NCBI GenBank assembly: GCA_039545275.1
Contig: BCHS01000001.1
Span: 317,579 to 381,578, forward strand
DNA: 64,000 nucleotides
Direction: 5' to 3'
DNA from: Pseudomicrostroma phylloplanum
Lineage: Eukaryota > Basidiomycota > Exobasidiomycetes > Microstromatales
In this document: positions 22,601-33,300 of the stretch, one piece after another
How positions within the stretch are numbered: position 1 is the first letter of the stretch
How the letters are laid out: each line of letters opens with the position of its first letter
The notes under the pieces: generated by a model
Databases searched by the model: none
Told to the model about the DNA's origin: nothing
What the model saw: only the letters and a program-made list of their open reading frames with translations
Program-made: the position numbers and the translations under genes

Positions 22601-22998
22601 AGGACGGGGGGAGTTGGTGGTGGGAAGAGGGCTGCCGGGATGGTGTATCAAAGTGTTCTCTCTGTCCACGTTCTCACATGATCTATTATTGTACTATCTC
22701 TCCTTCTCATCACGACACGCTGCTCGGCCGACGGACCAACAATGCATACCACATCTACTCAAAAGCCCCGGAACCTGCCGGCGAAGGACTTTCCTGTGAG
22801 ACCTTGGACAACCCCAACAAGTGCGCACTGCCCCGACCGCTCGTGAGTAGCCTCTGTTCTATTTCAAGAGAGCGGACCCTGTCCGCTCTCACAGCAATCA
22901 ACGAATCGCTTTCAGAGTAAGGGTCTGTCAGGCCTCGGTTCGAGGCGCCCCATGAACCCCATGGCTACACTCTGCGGGTTGCAAGCGAGCAGTCACAG

Positions 22999-23014
22999 CC
23001 CCCCCCCCCCCCCC
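22999..23014. repeat. C16 homopolymer
   Basis: Sixteen consecutive C residues; the length is prone to sequencing error. Confidence 0.85.
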
Positions 23015-24877
23015 TCTTGATGCGGGGGTTGCCGTTGGCGGTGGGGCTCCACGTTGCGATTTGGTCGTCTCGCGTGATACCGGTACAATGGTGTAAAGGG
23101 AAATGAGTTGGGCGTGGGAATGCATCAACAGCAACACTCGACGTGGGAGTAGATCGCAAGCGAACTTTTTCGCATTGCACCAGTCCACCCTTGTGGTCAG
23201 CGCCTTCATGAGCGTCGGCGAGCTGCATTGAAAAACGACAACCGAGCACCTTCATCGCAGCCATGCGTCTCTTATCGGTCAGGGGAAGCTGCCGGTGCTG
23301 GAAGCGACCTCTGCCCTCAGCCCTCCCCGGTCTCGCTACAGTAGCCGCGGCTCTTCATTTCTCGACGGAGGCGTCCTCCCGGGCTCAATCTCCGGACCTC
23401 ATTTCATGGCGCGAGCGGAGCGACAAGTGACACGCGAGAAGACGCGTCGAGCGCGTAAAGTGGCGTAGCAAAGCACGCGCGGGTGACGCGGGGGAGGTAG
23501 GCGACACACCAGTGTCTGTGGGTGGCCGGCGTATTGCAGCGGAGAAGAAAGGAGTCGAGTCTGGCGAGGCGGGCCCCTTGTTAGCCCACCAAGCTACAGC
23601 AAGAAGCCAGGAAGCCCGGCTATGCAGTGCTGCCTATGCGAGAAACATCTCAGGATTGAGGAGGCGGGTTGGGCTGACAAGGAAGGAGGTTGCACGAGTC
23701 GCAGGTCACATCATTGCTCCTTCGTCTTTCATTGCTCATTCGCCTCATACCCGGACTTTGGAGATGATGTCTTCCCGCAACTCTATGTGAGTGTTGCACC
23801 GCAAGTCGGGGATCTCATCCTACGGACCGACCGGAGGTTGGACTCAGGCGACTCATTAAGGGGGCTGGCAAAGGGGCCAATGGACCTTCTGGCGACGGCC
23901 TCTGCGATAAGCGAGCTCTCTTCCGCGTTTCACGGCTTTCTTCGACATGAATGTTCCCACGCCGTCTCACCCTCAGAGAGGCACAATAGTCCTTACACAA
24001 GGGCATCACAGTGGTAATAGCGCACATCCGAGGCTTGGCTTTGAGACCCCGCACGTTTCTCCGAAGTGGGGAATTCAAAGAAAGTCGGGGGCGTGCTTCC
24101 GGGAGCGCTCAGGCAGATTGGCGCGCTCCTACTTGTACAAGGGCCAAAGAGGCTTGGACCTCGTCCGAACAGCTATGTAAATAGCCTTCGGCGAGACTTG
24201 TACCCTCATCGCACGGGAGAGTGTTAATTTGATGTGCTGATGGACTCGGTGGTATGAAACACTTTCCCATCGGCGCTGCGTGGCGGAGCAAAAGGTGGGG
24301 GGGGGGATGAAGGAGGCAAGAAAGAGGCGCTCAGAGTCTGGTCTATCTCCGCCCTTGCCCTTCGGCACCTTCAGGCAGGCAGGCACGCACAAACGCGCTG
24401 CCCACTCACATTCATGCATACACCGCCTAGACGAAGCTCGATCCGCTCTCTCGCATAAGCTCTGCAGCAACGATCAGACGCAGCGACCAGCGTCGAGGCA
24501 GAAAGGCACTGCGACGACTTACGCAAGGTGGAGCTTCGTCCGCGACCTCCGTGCTTAGGATAGTGCACGGTAGATGCTCTCTTGTCGCTCCGGTCCCTTT
24601 GCAAGGGCAAAGCTTAGGCCACATCCCGTGGGAAAGCGCTGAGGTATTACTGGTAAAGGGCAGGTTGGTAAGGTCAGGTTGTGCTCGCGCGAGGTGACCA
24701 GGGCTAGACCACCCACAGTGCACAAGAATGGACCGCCGAGGTGGGTCGGGAATGATTGCTTGGCTGACTCACTGGCCGTGGTAGACTAACCAGGTGTGGG
24801 GGCGTTGGGCGTGCTCTAGCCTAGCCTTGGCCTGCCTGCCCTGCCCAGTTTGGCCGGCCGCTGCAGGTGTGTGCTAG

Positions 24878-24896
24878 CTGCTGCTGCTGCTGCTGC
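24878..24896. repeat. CTG trinucleotide run
   Basis: About six CTG units in the gene-poor region upstream of the PHD-finger gene. Confidence 0.85.
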
Positions 24897-25035
24897 AATG
24901 CAATGCACCTTCAACGAGAAACTACGCTCGCCCCGCCAGTCCGCCCGCCCGCACCCCCGCCTGCACGCACCCGTTGCCTTTTGTCGCCTGCCTGTCGTCT
25001 GCCTGTCTGGTCATGCGCCGGACGAACGGCCGCCG

Positions 25036-25037
25036 TG

Positions 25038-25069
<32 letters not shown>

Positions 25070-25070
25070 C
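25036..25070. repeat. TGCC tetranucleotide microsatellite
   Basis: Nearly nine perfect TGCC units in the region upstream of the PHD-finger gene. Confidence 0.9.
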
Positions 25071-25652
25071 GTACCTCGCTTGCCTGCTGCGATCTTCTTC
25101 TCGCTCCAAGGTGCTCCCAGTCCCTGCTATCGTACCATCTACCCGACCACTTCTGCTCCCCCTTTGGTCATCTGCACCTCCGCACGTTACATCTCCACCA
25201 TCCATAGCAACCCTATCTACACAAAGCAGCGAACAAAAGCATAGCGGACTCTCTAGCAGCACACAGCCGCAGAGGCAGCAGGCACTACCATCTCTGGTCC
25301 AGATTCCCGGCATCTCATTCTCCAGCAATTCACCTGCCCCGTCTCGGCCGTCTCCCCATACATGGTCATCCTTCTCATCACCACAACGTAAGCTTTACCG
25401 TAGTCCATCATCGTCATCCAATCTCGGACCTTGTACATTCCGTTCCTTCAAAAAACGATCGTTGCCCCCTCACGCCAGTGAACCCGGACATCTACATCTC
25501 GGCGCCCCTTCCGGTAAGGGACAGAGCAATCTAGGCCCGCTTGCATCTCGTCCGCCCTTGTTCCACATTGTCACAATCCGCCAATCAGACGAACAATCGT
25601 CACAAAACCAGCTGCCCGACTTCTCGGCAGCGTGTAGCCCAAATCATTGGCG

Positions 25653-28600
25653 ATGCGCAGCAGCGCCCTCTCTTCTTCAAGTGCTCCCCATCATCATCCT
25701 CACGGCACCGAAACGACAGCAACAACGACTGATACAAGAGCTACTCTCGAGTCCATCTTTCACCCAAACTCGCCTCCTTCGCCTCACCCCACACACCGCC
25801 GTCCCAAGGCGAGGACTAGCACCTCTTCTCGCAGCTACGGCAGCAGCTCATCATCTACCAAAAACGGCCCGCCAGGTTCGGCAATGACCACGTCCTCATC
25901 CTCTCCAGCTCCCATGCCGTCTCATCCTGGCGTCTTCTTCTCAGCCCCCTCTTCCAAGGCCAAGGCTCAAAGCGCTTCGGCGCAGATCAGAAATGAGACG
26001 AACTTCAACACTTTCCGGATGACACCCCCGCCCTCGGCTTCCTCAAGGCGGCGCCAGCAGCAGCAGCAGCAACCAAGTGCTTCCTCCCTTGCAACATCCG
26101 TCTCCGCACCGACTATCCCAGCCTCTGTCAGCACTCCAGCCATCTCATCGCCCCCACAGACTGCTGTGGTCGTCGTGCCAGAAGGCGAACGGGTGCTTCA
26201 GACCCCTCGACGAGGCAGGAGGCTTGGCGGCGTAGAGATGGGCTGGGAGATGTCACACGATATCGCCAAGGGTGAAGTCTCGGTAGATTCAACAACATCA
26301 TCGTCGTCAGCAACCTCAACAACACCAGCATCATCAGTAGCACCCGGCCCATCAGCGACTGCCCGAGCAGATGTACCACGCTCCAAGCTCGATACAAGCT
26401 CTCGCGCTGATACAAACTTGGACTCCATCAGTGTCACTCCACGCAAGCGCAGGTCACCACATGGCATCAGCTCTTCTGCTTCAACGTCGCCAACGAAGAG
26501 GAGCAACAGTGGCGAAGGTGAGACCGGCCCGTCATTGCGAGACGAGGCCGGCTACGCTACTGCCGTTTACCCAGCCTCCGCCTCCGGACCTCAAAGTCCC
26601 GAACATGCTGCCGATGGCTCATCTGATCTCTTCGAGGCACCGCCGACGGCTCTTGCAAGGTTCGATCGCCTAGCAGCCTTCCGAATCGAGACCCCGCAAA
26701 TAGCATCCTCATCCGACCGCATCTCCGAGTACCAACAGAGTTGCGCTGGAGCTTCTCGAGCCCCTTGCAATCTAGTGGCTGTGGAAGTCAAAGGTATGGG
26801 TCGAGTGGCTGTCGCTCGTGAGGTCGCGGTTCAACTCGGTGCGATGAGTGAAGAGGAGCTCAAAGCTTCGCAAGCTGAGATCGGGTCCCGAGACGACTTC
26901 GTGCTGGGACTAGACAGCACCACTGCAGACCGCTCTTCGTACGGCTACGCATCCTCGAGCCAATTGCCCAGCAGTCTCGACACTCCCGGATACAGCATCA
27001 ACAGTGCCGGCTATCTTGGTCCGAGTCCGAGCTTCTCTCTCGCGAGCCATTTCCCCATGAGTGAAGACGGCAGTCCTTCACTCAGGGCCAGGGCTTTGCC
27101 AAAGAAGCGCTCCGCTCTTGACGCCGTCACGCTCAGCCGTGTCTTGGCGTTCAAGGAGAAGCTCAATGGGCCTACGACCAACACTCTGCACCGCTCTATC
27201 ACACAGGCAAGCTTGCTGCAGCCAGAAGCTGTCGCTCCTGCTACAGGTACTCCGCTGCCTTCCTCCTCCTCTCTGCCGACTCTGGCTTGGCCAGACGCCC
27301 TGATGGGTCCTTGCACCACTTCCGCGGAGGCTCGAGAGGGAAGTGAAGCCCGACTGAACGTCGTCAGTCGTTGGCTTGACGGAGATGATGAAGGTCATCA
27401 AGGAGACGATGGCTGGATCGCTGACGACGAAACAGCTCAGCCACACCATCTAGCAAGAGGCTTCCTTCGTGCTCGTCCTCATTGCCATCCCATGGTAGCC
27501 AAGGTCATTAGGGATCGCAACAGGAAGTCTGCCCTCTTGGCCAGCAGCGCCAGCATGCCTGATCTCCACAACGGTGCTTATGCAACACCAAAGAGGAGGG
27601 GCAGGAAGCCCAAAGGAGACAGACGAGGAAGACTTCGCAACGAGCTGAAGACTCCAATCAAGCGTCACATCTTCACACCCTCATCGTTGAGCCGCTCTAT
27701 CATCAGCTCAGGAGGCCGATCGGATGGGTCCTTTATCGGTTGTCTTTGTGGCAACTCAAACGAAGACAGTCCCATGGTGCAATGCGACGGCTGCCAAGTC
27801 TGGTACCACATGCGCTGTGCGGGTATCAGACGACCAGAGGATCTGGAAGAGACTTGGTACTGCCAGCCTTGCGTGGTCGACCCAAGCAGCAGTCACACTC
27901 GTCGATTGTTGACAATTTCGCCCGCTTCAACCGTCGCTCTGGCCAACCTGCATGCATCAGGTGGGTCTTACGCAAGCTCAACCCCTGGCCTTCTTGGTTC
28001 TGGCCATCAAGGGTCTCTGGCGGCGTTCCCAAGGACATACGCCACGCATATCGGGGTATCCACGCCGTCCGCCGCCTATCCTAGAGTGAAGGCGGAAGTT
28101 CTTGATCGCCTCCCCGTCTTTGCTCACGAGGACTCTCCGATTCAGCTCAACGCAGGCTCGATTGGTGCTACTCTCATACCTTCGTCTGGCGCGCTTGCGC
28201 TGGCGCCCAGTCCTGAAGTAGACACTGGTGATGCCTCGAGTCTGCTTCACAGGCAGCACATCCGAGGCAGGTCGAGAGCTTCAAGAATCGGCTGGCACAC
28301 TGCTGAGCCTGGTTCACCTCTCGATCGCAAATCCGCAAGTTCTTTGTCGACCTTTGCACCAACTACGCCAGGCAGCTCGAGTCAAGCTGTCGCTCACAGT
28401 GAGCGTCCTATTCGCTCCTACGGCGTGAAGCAACACACATCGAACGCCCGTGGTCATGGCGAAAGTGAGGAAGAGCAAGTGCCAAGTAGCCGCACGATGA
28501 GTCCAAGCTTCTTTGCAAGCATGAGAGGCCGCGGTCTCGGCGCACAGATGCGGGGTGTGCCGGACAGGACACCATCGCCGACCCGGGCTCCCGCTTCGGC

Positions 28601-29705
28601 GACGCCCAGTCGACATGCTCGAAGCGGGAGAGGTGAATCGGAGAACGACTCCGATCACGCAGATCGCAGATACTCTCAGGACGTCCTCTTTACACCTAGT
28701 CGATTCTGGACGTCCAAGAATGCCGGTTCGGGCGCGCTGGGTCCCGGTTCTACCACGCCTGGCAACACCATTGAGCCTCTTGGTCTACACACTCCCTCAC
28801 GCTCGACTCGTCGACGTGAGCCTTCCGGCTGGGCACTTAGCTTGGCAAACTTCTCCACTCCCGGTAGCGCCCGGGATCGGGACTTGCTCTTTGGTCAACA
28901 AAGCGGGACGGACGTCTCTGGAGGCTACTCTTCTGGCCTGCCGAGTCTCATCTACTCTAGCGGTAGCGTTATTGGGGGTGGCGGGCTCGAAAGCGCGGGA
29001 GATGAGGACTTCCCCGGAGCCCATTGGCTAAATGTAGGAAGCGGCAGCCCTTCTCGCTCGATCAAGCGACGTCCAAGGTCACGAATGAGCACTGCTGCCG
29101 GCCACAGCTCCGAGGTGATGATCGGAGAGGACAGACCGCCTCGCGCGGGCCTCTTGACTCCTCAGGCCGCAATGAGTTCAGTACGGTCATCGACGACGTC
29201 CATGCCTCTTGAAGGCACACAGAGACGTCGCCAGCCTTCGCCTGGCCGCAAATTGCCTCCCCAAGACTCCAGCGACTGCTATGATGACCAAGCTCACGAT
29301 GCTATGGATCCCCCTACCTCGAGCTCGCCCTACCCTCGCACTCCCTCGATGGACCTTGGCTACTCATCCGCGAACCGCCTCAACATGAGGGGATCTGGCG
29401 GCGCTTCAACCCCGGGCTCGCCAACTCCCAGTCGAGGCAAGATGACTCTGGGTCCCTTCGCTGCCGGCGGTGGGAACAGCCAGACTCGTGGAAATTTCCG
29501 CAAGTCGATGAGCATAAATGCATCGCACGGCGCTGGACTAGCTCTAGCTGATGCTGTCAACAGCAAGACTGGGCGCAGGCCAGCGAGTGGCGACATGAGT
29601 GCCCTAGCTCGAACAAGGCAGGCATCTGTTCAGCATTTCGACCCTTCCGGACAGTCCGGGCTAGGCCTAGGATTGGATCTGGATGATGTCCTTCAATTCT
29701 ACTAG
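25653..29705 (+). CDS. Large PHD-finger protein, probable chromatin reader
   Basis: This is a single open frame of 1350 residues from the first ATG after an in-frame stop at 25635. One PHD finger is visible at about residues 694-744 with the C4HC3 pattern: GCLCGNSNEDSPMVQCDGC, then QVWYHMRCAGI and TWYCQPCV. PHD fingers of this type bind histone H3 tails. A basic stretch just upstream (KRRGRKPKGDRRGRLRNELK) resembles an AT-hook or nuclear signal. Everything else is disordered and Ser/Pro/Thr-rich, with many short SPSR/TPSR motifs that could be CDK-type sites. No SET, bromo or Jumonji domain is visible, so no specific complex can be named. Fungal Set3-, Cti6- or Bye1-like proteins are alternatives; the sequence around the finger does not decide. 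Upstream non-coding exons are possible. Confidence 0.85.
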   Translation: MRSSALSSSSAPHHHPHGTETTATTTDTRATLESIFHPNSPPSPHPTHRRPKARTSTSSRSYGSSSSSTKNGPPGSAMTTSSSSPAPMPSHPGVFFSAPSSKAKAQSASAQIRNETNFNTFRMTPPPSASSRRRQQQQQQPSASSLATSVSAPTIPASVSTPAISSPPQTAVVVVPEGERVLQTPRRGRRLGGVEMGWEMSHDIAKGEVSVDSTTSSSSATSTTPASSVAPGPSATARADVPRSKLDTSSRADTNLDSISVTPRKRRSPHGISSSASTSPTKRSNSGEGETGPSLRDEAGYATAVYPASASGPQSPEHAADGSSDLFEAPPTALARFDRLAAFRIETPQIASSSDRISEYQQSCAGASRAPCNLVAVEVKGMGRVAVAREVAVQLGAMSEEELKASQAEIGSRDDFVLGLDSTTADRSSYGYASSSQLPSSLDTPGYSINSAGYLGPSPSFSLASHFPMSEDGSPSLRARALPKKRSALDAVTLSRVLAFKEKLNGPTTNTLHRSITQASLLQPEAVAPATGTPLPSSSSLPTLAWPDALMGPCTTSAEAREGSEARLNVVSRWLDGDDEGHQGDDGWIADDETAQPHHLARGFLRARPHCHPMVAKVIRDRNRKSALLASSASMPDLHNGAYATPKRRGRKPKGDRRGRLRNELKTPIKRHIFTPSSLSRSIISSGGRSDGSFIGCLCGNSNEDSPMVQCDGCQVWYHMRCAGIRRPEDLEETWYCQPCVVDPSSSHTRRLLTISPASTVALANLHASGGSYASSTPGLLGSGHQGSLAAFPRTYATHIGVSTPSAAYPRVKAEVLDRLPVFAHEDSPIQLNAGSIGATLIPSSGALALAPSPEVDTGDASSLLHRQHIRGRSRASRIGWHTAEPGSPLDRKSASSLSTFAPTTPGSSSQAVAHSERPIRSYGVKQHTSNARGHGESEEEQVPSSRTMSPSFFASMRGRGLGAQMRGVPDRTPSPTRAPASATPSRHARSGRGESENDSDHADRRYSQDVLFTPSRFWTSKNAGSGALGPGSTTPGNTIEPLGLHTPSRSTRRREPSGWALSLANFSTPGSARDRDLLFGQQSGTDVSGGYSSGLPSLIYSSGSVIGGGGLESAGDEDFPGAHWLNVGSGSPSRSIKRRPRSRMSTAAGHSSEVMIGEDRPPRAGLLTPQAAMSSVRSSTTSMPLEGTQRRRQPSPGRKLPPQDSSDCYDDQAHDAMDPPTSSSPYPRTPSMDLGYSSANRLNMRGSGGASTPGSPTPSRGKMTLGPFAAGGGNSQTRGNFRKSMSINASHGAGLALADAVNSKTGRRPASGDMSALARTRQASVQHFDPSGQSGLGLGLDLDDVLQFY

Positions 29706-30398
29706 TCGATCGCATGTGTCTGGGCCTCAGCATCCGTCGTTGCCCACCTTCTCATGCGTATACGTCTTGCATTCTTACCCCCTTCATAGTCTTTCTCCCT
29801 TTCATCACTTACATTTCACACGTCATCTCCTTCTTGCCTCGCTTCATTTTCATATGCTCCTTAAACGCACGTTCACGGCGCCCTGCCTTGGCTGAATGCT
29901 TCTCCAGATTTCTTCATCCTCTTTGACGACCACTTGTCCTTTCTATGCTAGTCTCCCATGTATCTTTGTGTCCTTTCCTGCCATTTATGCATCTAATGAA
30001 AGTCTCTACGGTTACCTTGCCTCTTGTCCGAATACCTGGCTCAGTACGGACCAGAAAGCGGTGGTCCGGCGGAAGCACCGCGCGATCGCGCCAAAAATTT
30101 GGTCGGGCGGAGAAGAAGCGTTCGGGCTCAGGTGTCGGTCGGCACTGGCAATTCTTCCCTTCCGTCGCCATACGCTTCTGGCCCTAGTTGCTACCCAACC
30201 CCTCTGCTCAGCCTACGCAGCCTCTCCTTGCGTCCTGTACAGTCCGCTGCCGAGTAGCTCACAAGGCAGCAGAATCCACCGGGATCTCCCTCACCTCGAG
30301 GGTAGCGGACGCTGAGCTAGAGAAGCAGCTGTAACCACACCTTGCCTGCAGCCTCTTTTCCCTCCCCCCTCTTCCTCGTCCCGCCTCGACTGCCCACT
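29706..30398. other. Intergenic region between the PHD gene and RPA190
   Basis: This region holds the 3' flank of the PHD gene, which is T/C-rich, and the RPA190 promoter. No RNA gene or conserved open frame is visible. Confidence 0.55.
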
Positions 30399-33300
30399 AT
30401 GGACATCACTCGTGCCATCTCGTCGAGCATCGCCGGCACCTCCTTCTCATTCCTGTCTTCGGATGAGGTCAGGGCGATGTCGGTCAAGCAGATCACTAAT
30501 CCGATCCTGCTTGACAATACACAGACGCCCACTGCGGGTGGGCTGTATGATCCTAGTCTGGGCCCCATGAAGAAGGATGACATGTGAGTAGACCCATAGG
30601 CCATACGCGAGACCTGACCTACAGCAGACTGATGCTGATCTGTGCTTCTCTCCTTATAGCTGCCAAACATGTCACCTCAACCACTTCCAATGCCCAGGTC
30701 ACTTCGGTCACATCGAGCTCCCGCAACCCGTCTTCCACCCGCTCTTCATGACCCACATGTACAACCTGCTACGAGGGACCTGCCTCTTCTGCCACCGCTT
30801 CAAGATTCCCGAGTTTCAGATGACCCTCTTCATCGCTCGGCTCCGGCTTCTCGACTATGGCCTTGTGCAAGAGGCAGACGAGGTCAATTGCGAGACACTC
30901 CAGGGTCAGTCGAACTTTGCTGATCAAGAGAATGCCAACGCAAATGGTCTCAATGGGAATGAGGAGGATGGAGACGGGCAGATTGAGGTGAAGGCCAATG
31001 AAGGTCGAGCACTAGAGACGATTGAGCAGTTCAGGAAGAGAATCGATGGCATTGTTGGTTTGCACATTCTGCATGCCACTCGCCGCGGTATCAAGAGGGG
31101 CCATGCCAAGGGTCAGGTAGCCTATGCTGCAAGGAAGGCAGTCATCGCAGAATTCTTCAAGGCGATTCTGCAGAGGAAGTGTCGTGTCTGCTCAGCAACA
31201 AATCCTGTGTTGAGGAAGGACGGTTTCATCAAGATTGTGGAGGGCGATCTGAGCCCGCGAGAGCAGGCGACACACTCTGTGCTAGGCATCGTGCGGCCAG
31301 ACGTATTGGCGTCCAAGGCTGCTCAAGAAGAGGGCATGGACGTAGACAGTGAAGACGCATCTGCCGTGGCGACCAAGGAAGGTCTGAAAGAAGCCCGCAA
31401 GGAGAGCAAGGAAGCCGGTAGAAAGACGAGGGTCATGCCTCCCATTGAGTGTCGGGCCAATCTCCGTCGTGTGTTTGAGAGGGAGAGCGTCATTTGCTCG
31501 CTCATCTTCGGCAGGAAGGGCGCCTTCGAGAATGGTCGCATTGGCGCCTCTGCCGCTGCCTCGACTTCTGGCGGTCTCTCTGTCGGCACTAGCGCCGATG
31601 TCTTCTTCATGGACGTCGTCTCTATCGCTCCGACTCGGTACCGACCTGCCAGCGTCATGGGCGACTCGACTTTCGAGAATCCTCAAAATGAGCTCTTGAC
31701 AAAGGTTCTCGTCTCTTCACAGAAAGTGCGCGACATCAATGCCATGTTGGCAGAGCTGTCAAGCAAGACTGCTGCTTTCGACCCCTCGACTATCGATGAT
31801 CAAGCCGAGCTTGTCCGTCTCACTAAGGAGCTAGTAGCCAAGCGGAGGAGCGGGTTCGATCAACTGCTGGGCGCCATGTTCCAACTGCAAGTCGACGTCA
31901 ATTCCTTCATCGATTCCAGTAAGAACCCCACTCCCGGTGCTCAGGGTCGTCTTCCGCCTCCCGGTGTCAAGCAAGCCCTCGAGAAGAAGGAAGGTCTCTT
32001 CAGGAAGCATATGATGGGCAAGCGTGTCAACTTTGCCGCCCGCTCTGTCATCTCGCCCGACGTCAACATCGAGACGAACGAAATCGGAGTGCCGCCCGTC
32101 TTTGCGATGAGGCTCACTTTCCCGGAGCCAGTGACAGCAGAGAACGTCCATCTGATGCGACAACTGGTCATCAATGGACCTGATGTGCATCCAGGTGCCG
32201 TCGCTGTGAGAGCTGAGGATGGTACAGAGACCTTGCTGGGCAAGCTCACCGTGGAGCAGCGCACTGCTCTTGCAAACCAGCTTCTGACCCCGCAAGAAGG
32301 TCGACAGGCAAAGGGCACCTTCGGCGGTCTCGGTGCTTCTACGCGCACGCTGGTAGCCAACAAGCAGGTCCTTCGTCACCTTCGAGATGGCGACATCCTG
32401 GTGATGAATCGTCAGCCAACCCTGCACAAGCCTTCAATGATGGCTCACCGAGCCAAGGTTCTTCAAGGCGAACGCACGATCCGAATGCATTACGCCAACT
32501 GCAACTCTTACAATGCTGATTTCGACGGAGACGAAATGAACATGCACTTCCCGCAGTCTCAGGCTGCTCGTGCAGAATGCTACAACCTGGCGAACACAGA
32601 TAATCAATTCTTGGTGCCGACCAGCGGTAAGCCCCTGCGTGGTCTGATTCAGGACCACGTCGTTGCCGCTGTGTGGATGACGTGCAAAGAGACGCTTTTG
32701 ACTCGGTCAGAGTATCAGCAGCTTGTGTACGGAGCCCTTAGGACCGAGGACGACTACCTAGCTTCGGGTAACCGCATCTTGACAGTGCCTCCTGCTATCT
32801 TGAAGCCGCAACCCAGGTGGACCGGTAAGCAGATCATCTCGACTATCCTCCTGAATCTGAAGCCTCCCACAGCTGCTGGTCTCAATATGAAGGGCAAAGC
32901 CAAAGTGGCTGGCAGGTACTGGGGTAAAGCTCATACCGCTGAGCAGGAAGTGATCATTGATGATGGTGAAATGCTCACTGGAGTGCTAGACAAGAGTCAG
33001 ATTGGTGCAACTGCGTACGGTGTCGTCCATGCCGTCTACGAGCTGTATGGCGCTGATTCCGCTGGAAAGCTTCTGAGTATACTCTCCAGGCTGTTGACGA
33101 AGTACCTCCAGCACACCGCCTTCACATGTCGTATGGATGACCTCATCCTGTCGCCTGAAGGCGATGAGTGGAGACGCAAGCTCCTCGCTGAGGGCAAGTC
33201 GGGTGGAAAGACGGCTGCGCTAGCGAACGTTGGACTTGGCGACAAGCCGGAGAACGACCCCGATACAGACCACAATCTGCGCATCCGTCTCGAAGAAGTC

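Larger units (their letters stand above)
22601..25652. other. Gap of about 3 kb with no convincing gene
   Basis: This gap lies between the RAD21 stop and the first ATG of the PHD-finger gene. The open frames on both strands are short, lack domains and have no plausible splice joins. Sequence features are a C16 run (22999-23014), a G10 run (24297-24306), a CTG run (24878-24896) and a TGCC array (25036-25070). From about 25070 to 25652 the plus strand is C/T-rich and open in one frame with Ser/Pro-rich translation, which fits a long 5' leader of the PHD gene. A non-coding RNA or a fast-evolving gene cannot be excluded. Confidence 0.5.

Noticed and set aside
22934..22955. GGTTCGAGGC box as a possible second tRNA
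   Set aside because: The B box is imperfect (GGC instead of a CC end) and no acceptor-stem pairing or A box is found around it.
22928..24180. Several 60-130-codon frames in the RAD21-PHD gap
   Set aside because: They overlap on both strands, use no convincing splice sites, and show biased composition rather than protein-like sequence.
24850..25887. 345-codon plus-strand frame overlapping the PHD gene start
   Set aside because: Its translation is CTG-, TGCC- and pyrimidine-repeat driven, and it overlaps the true PHD frame out of phase; treated as 5' leader.
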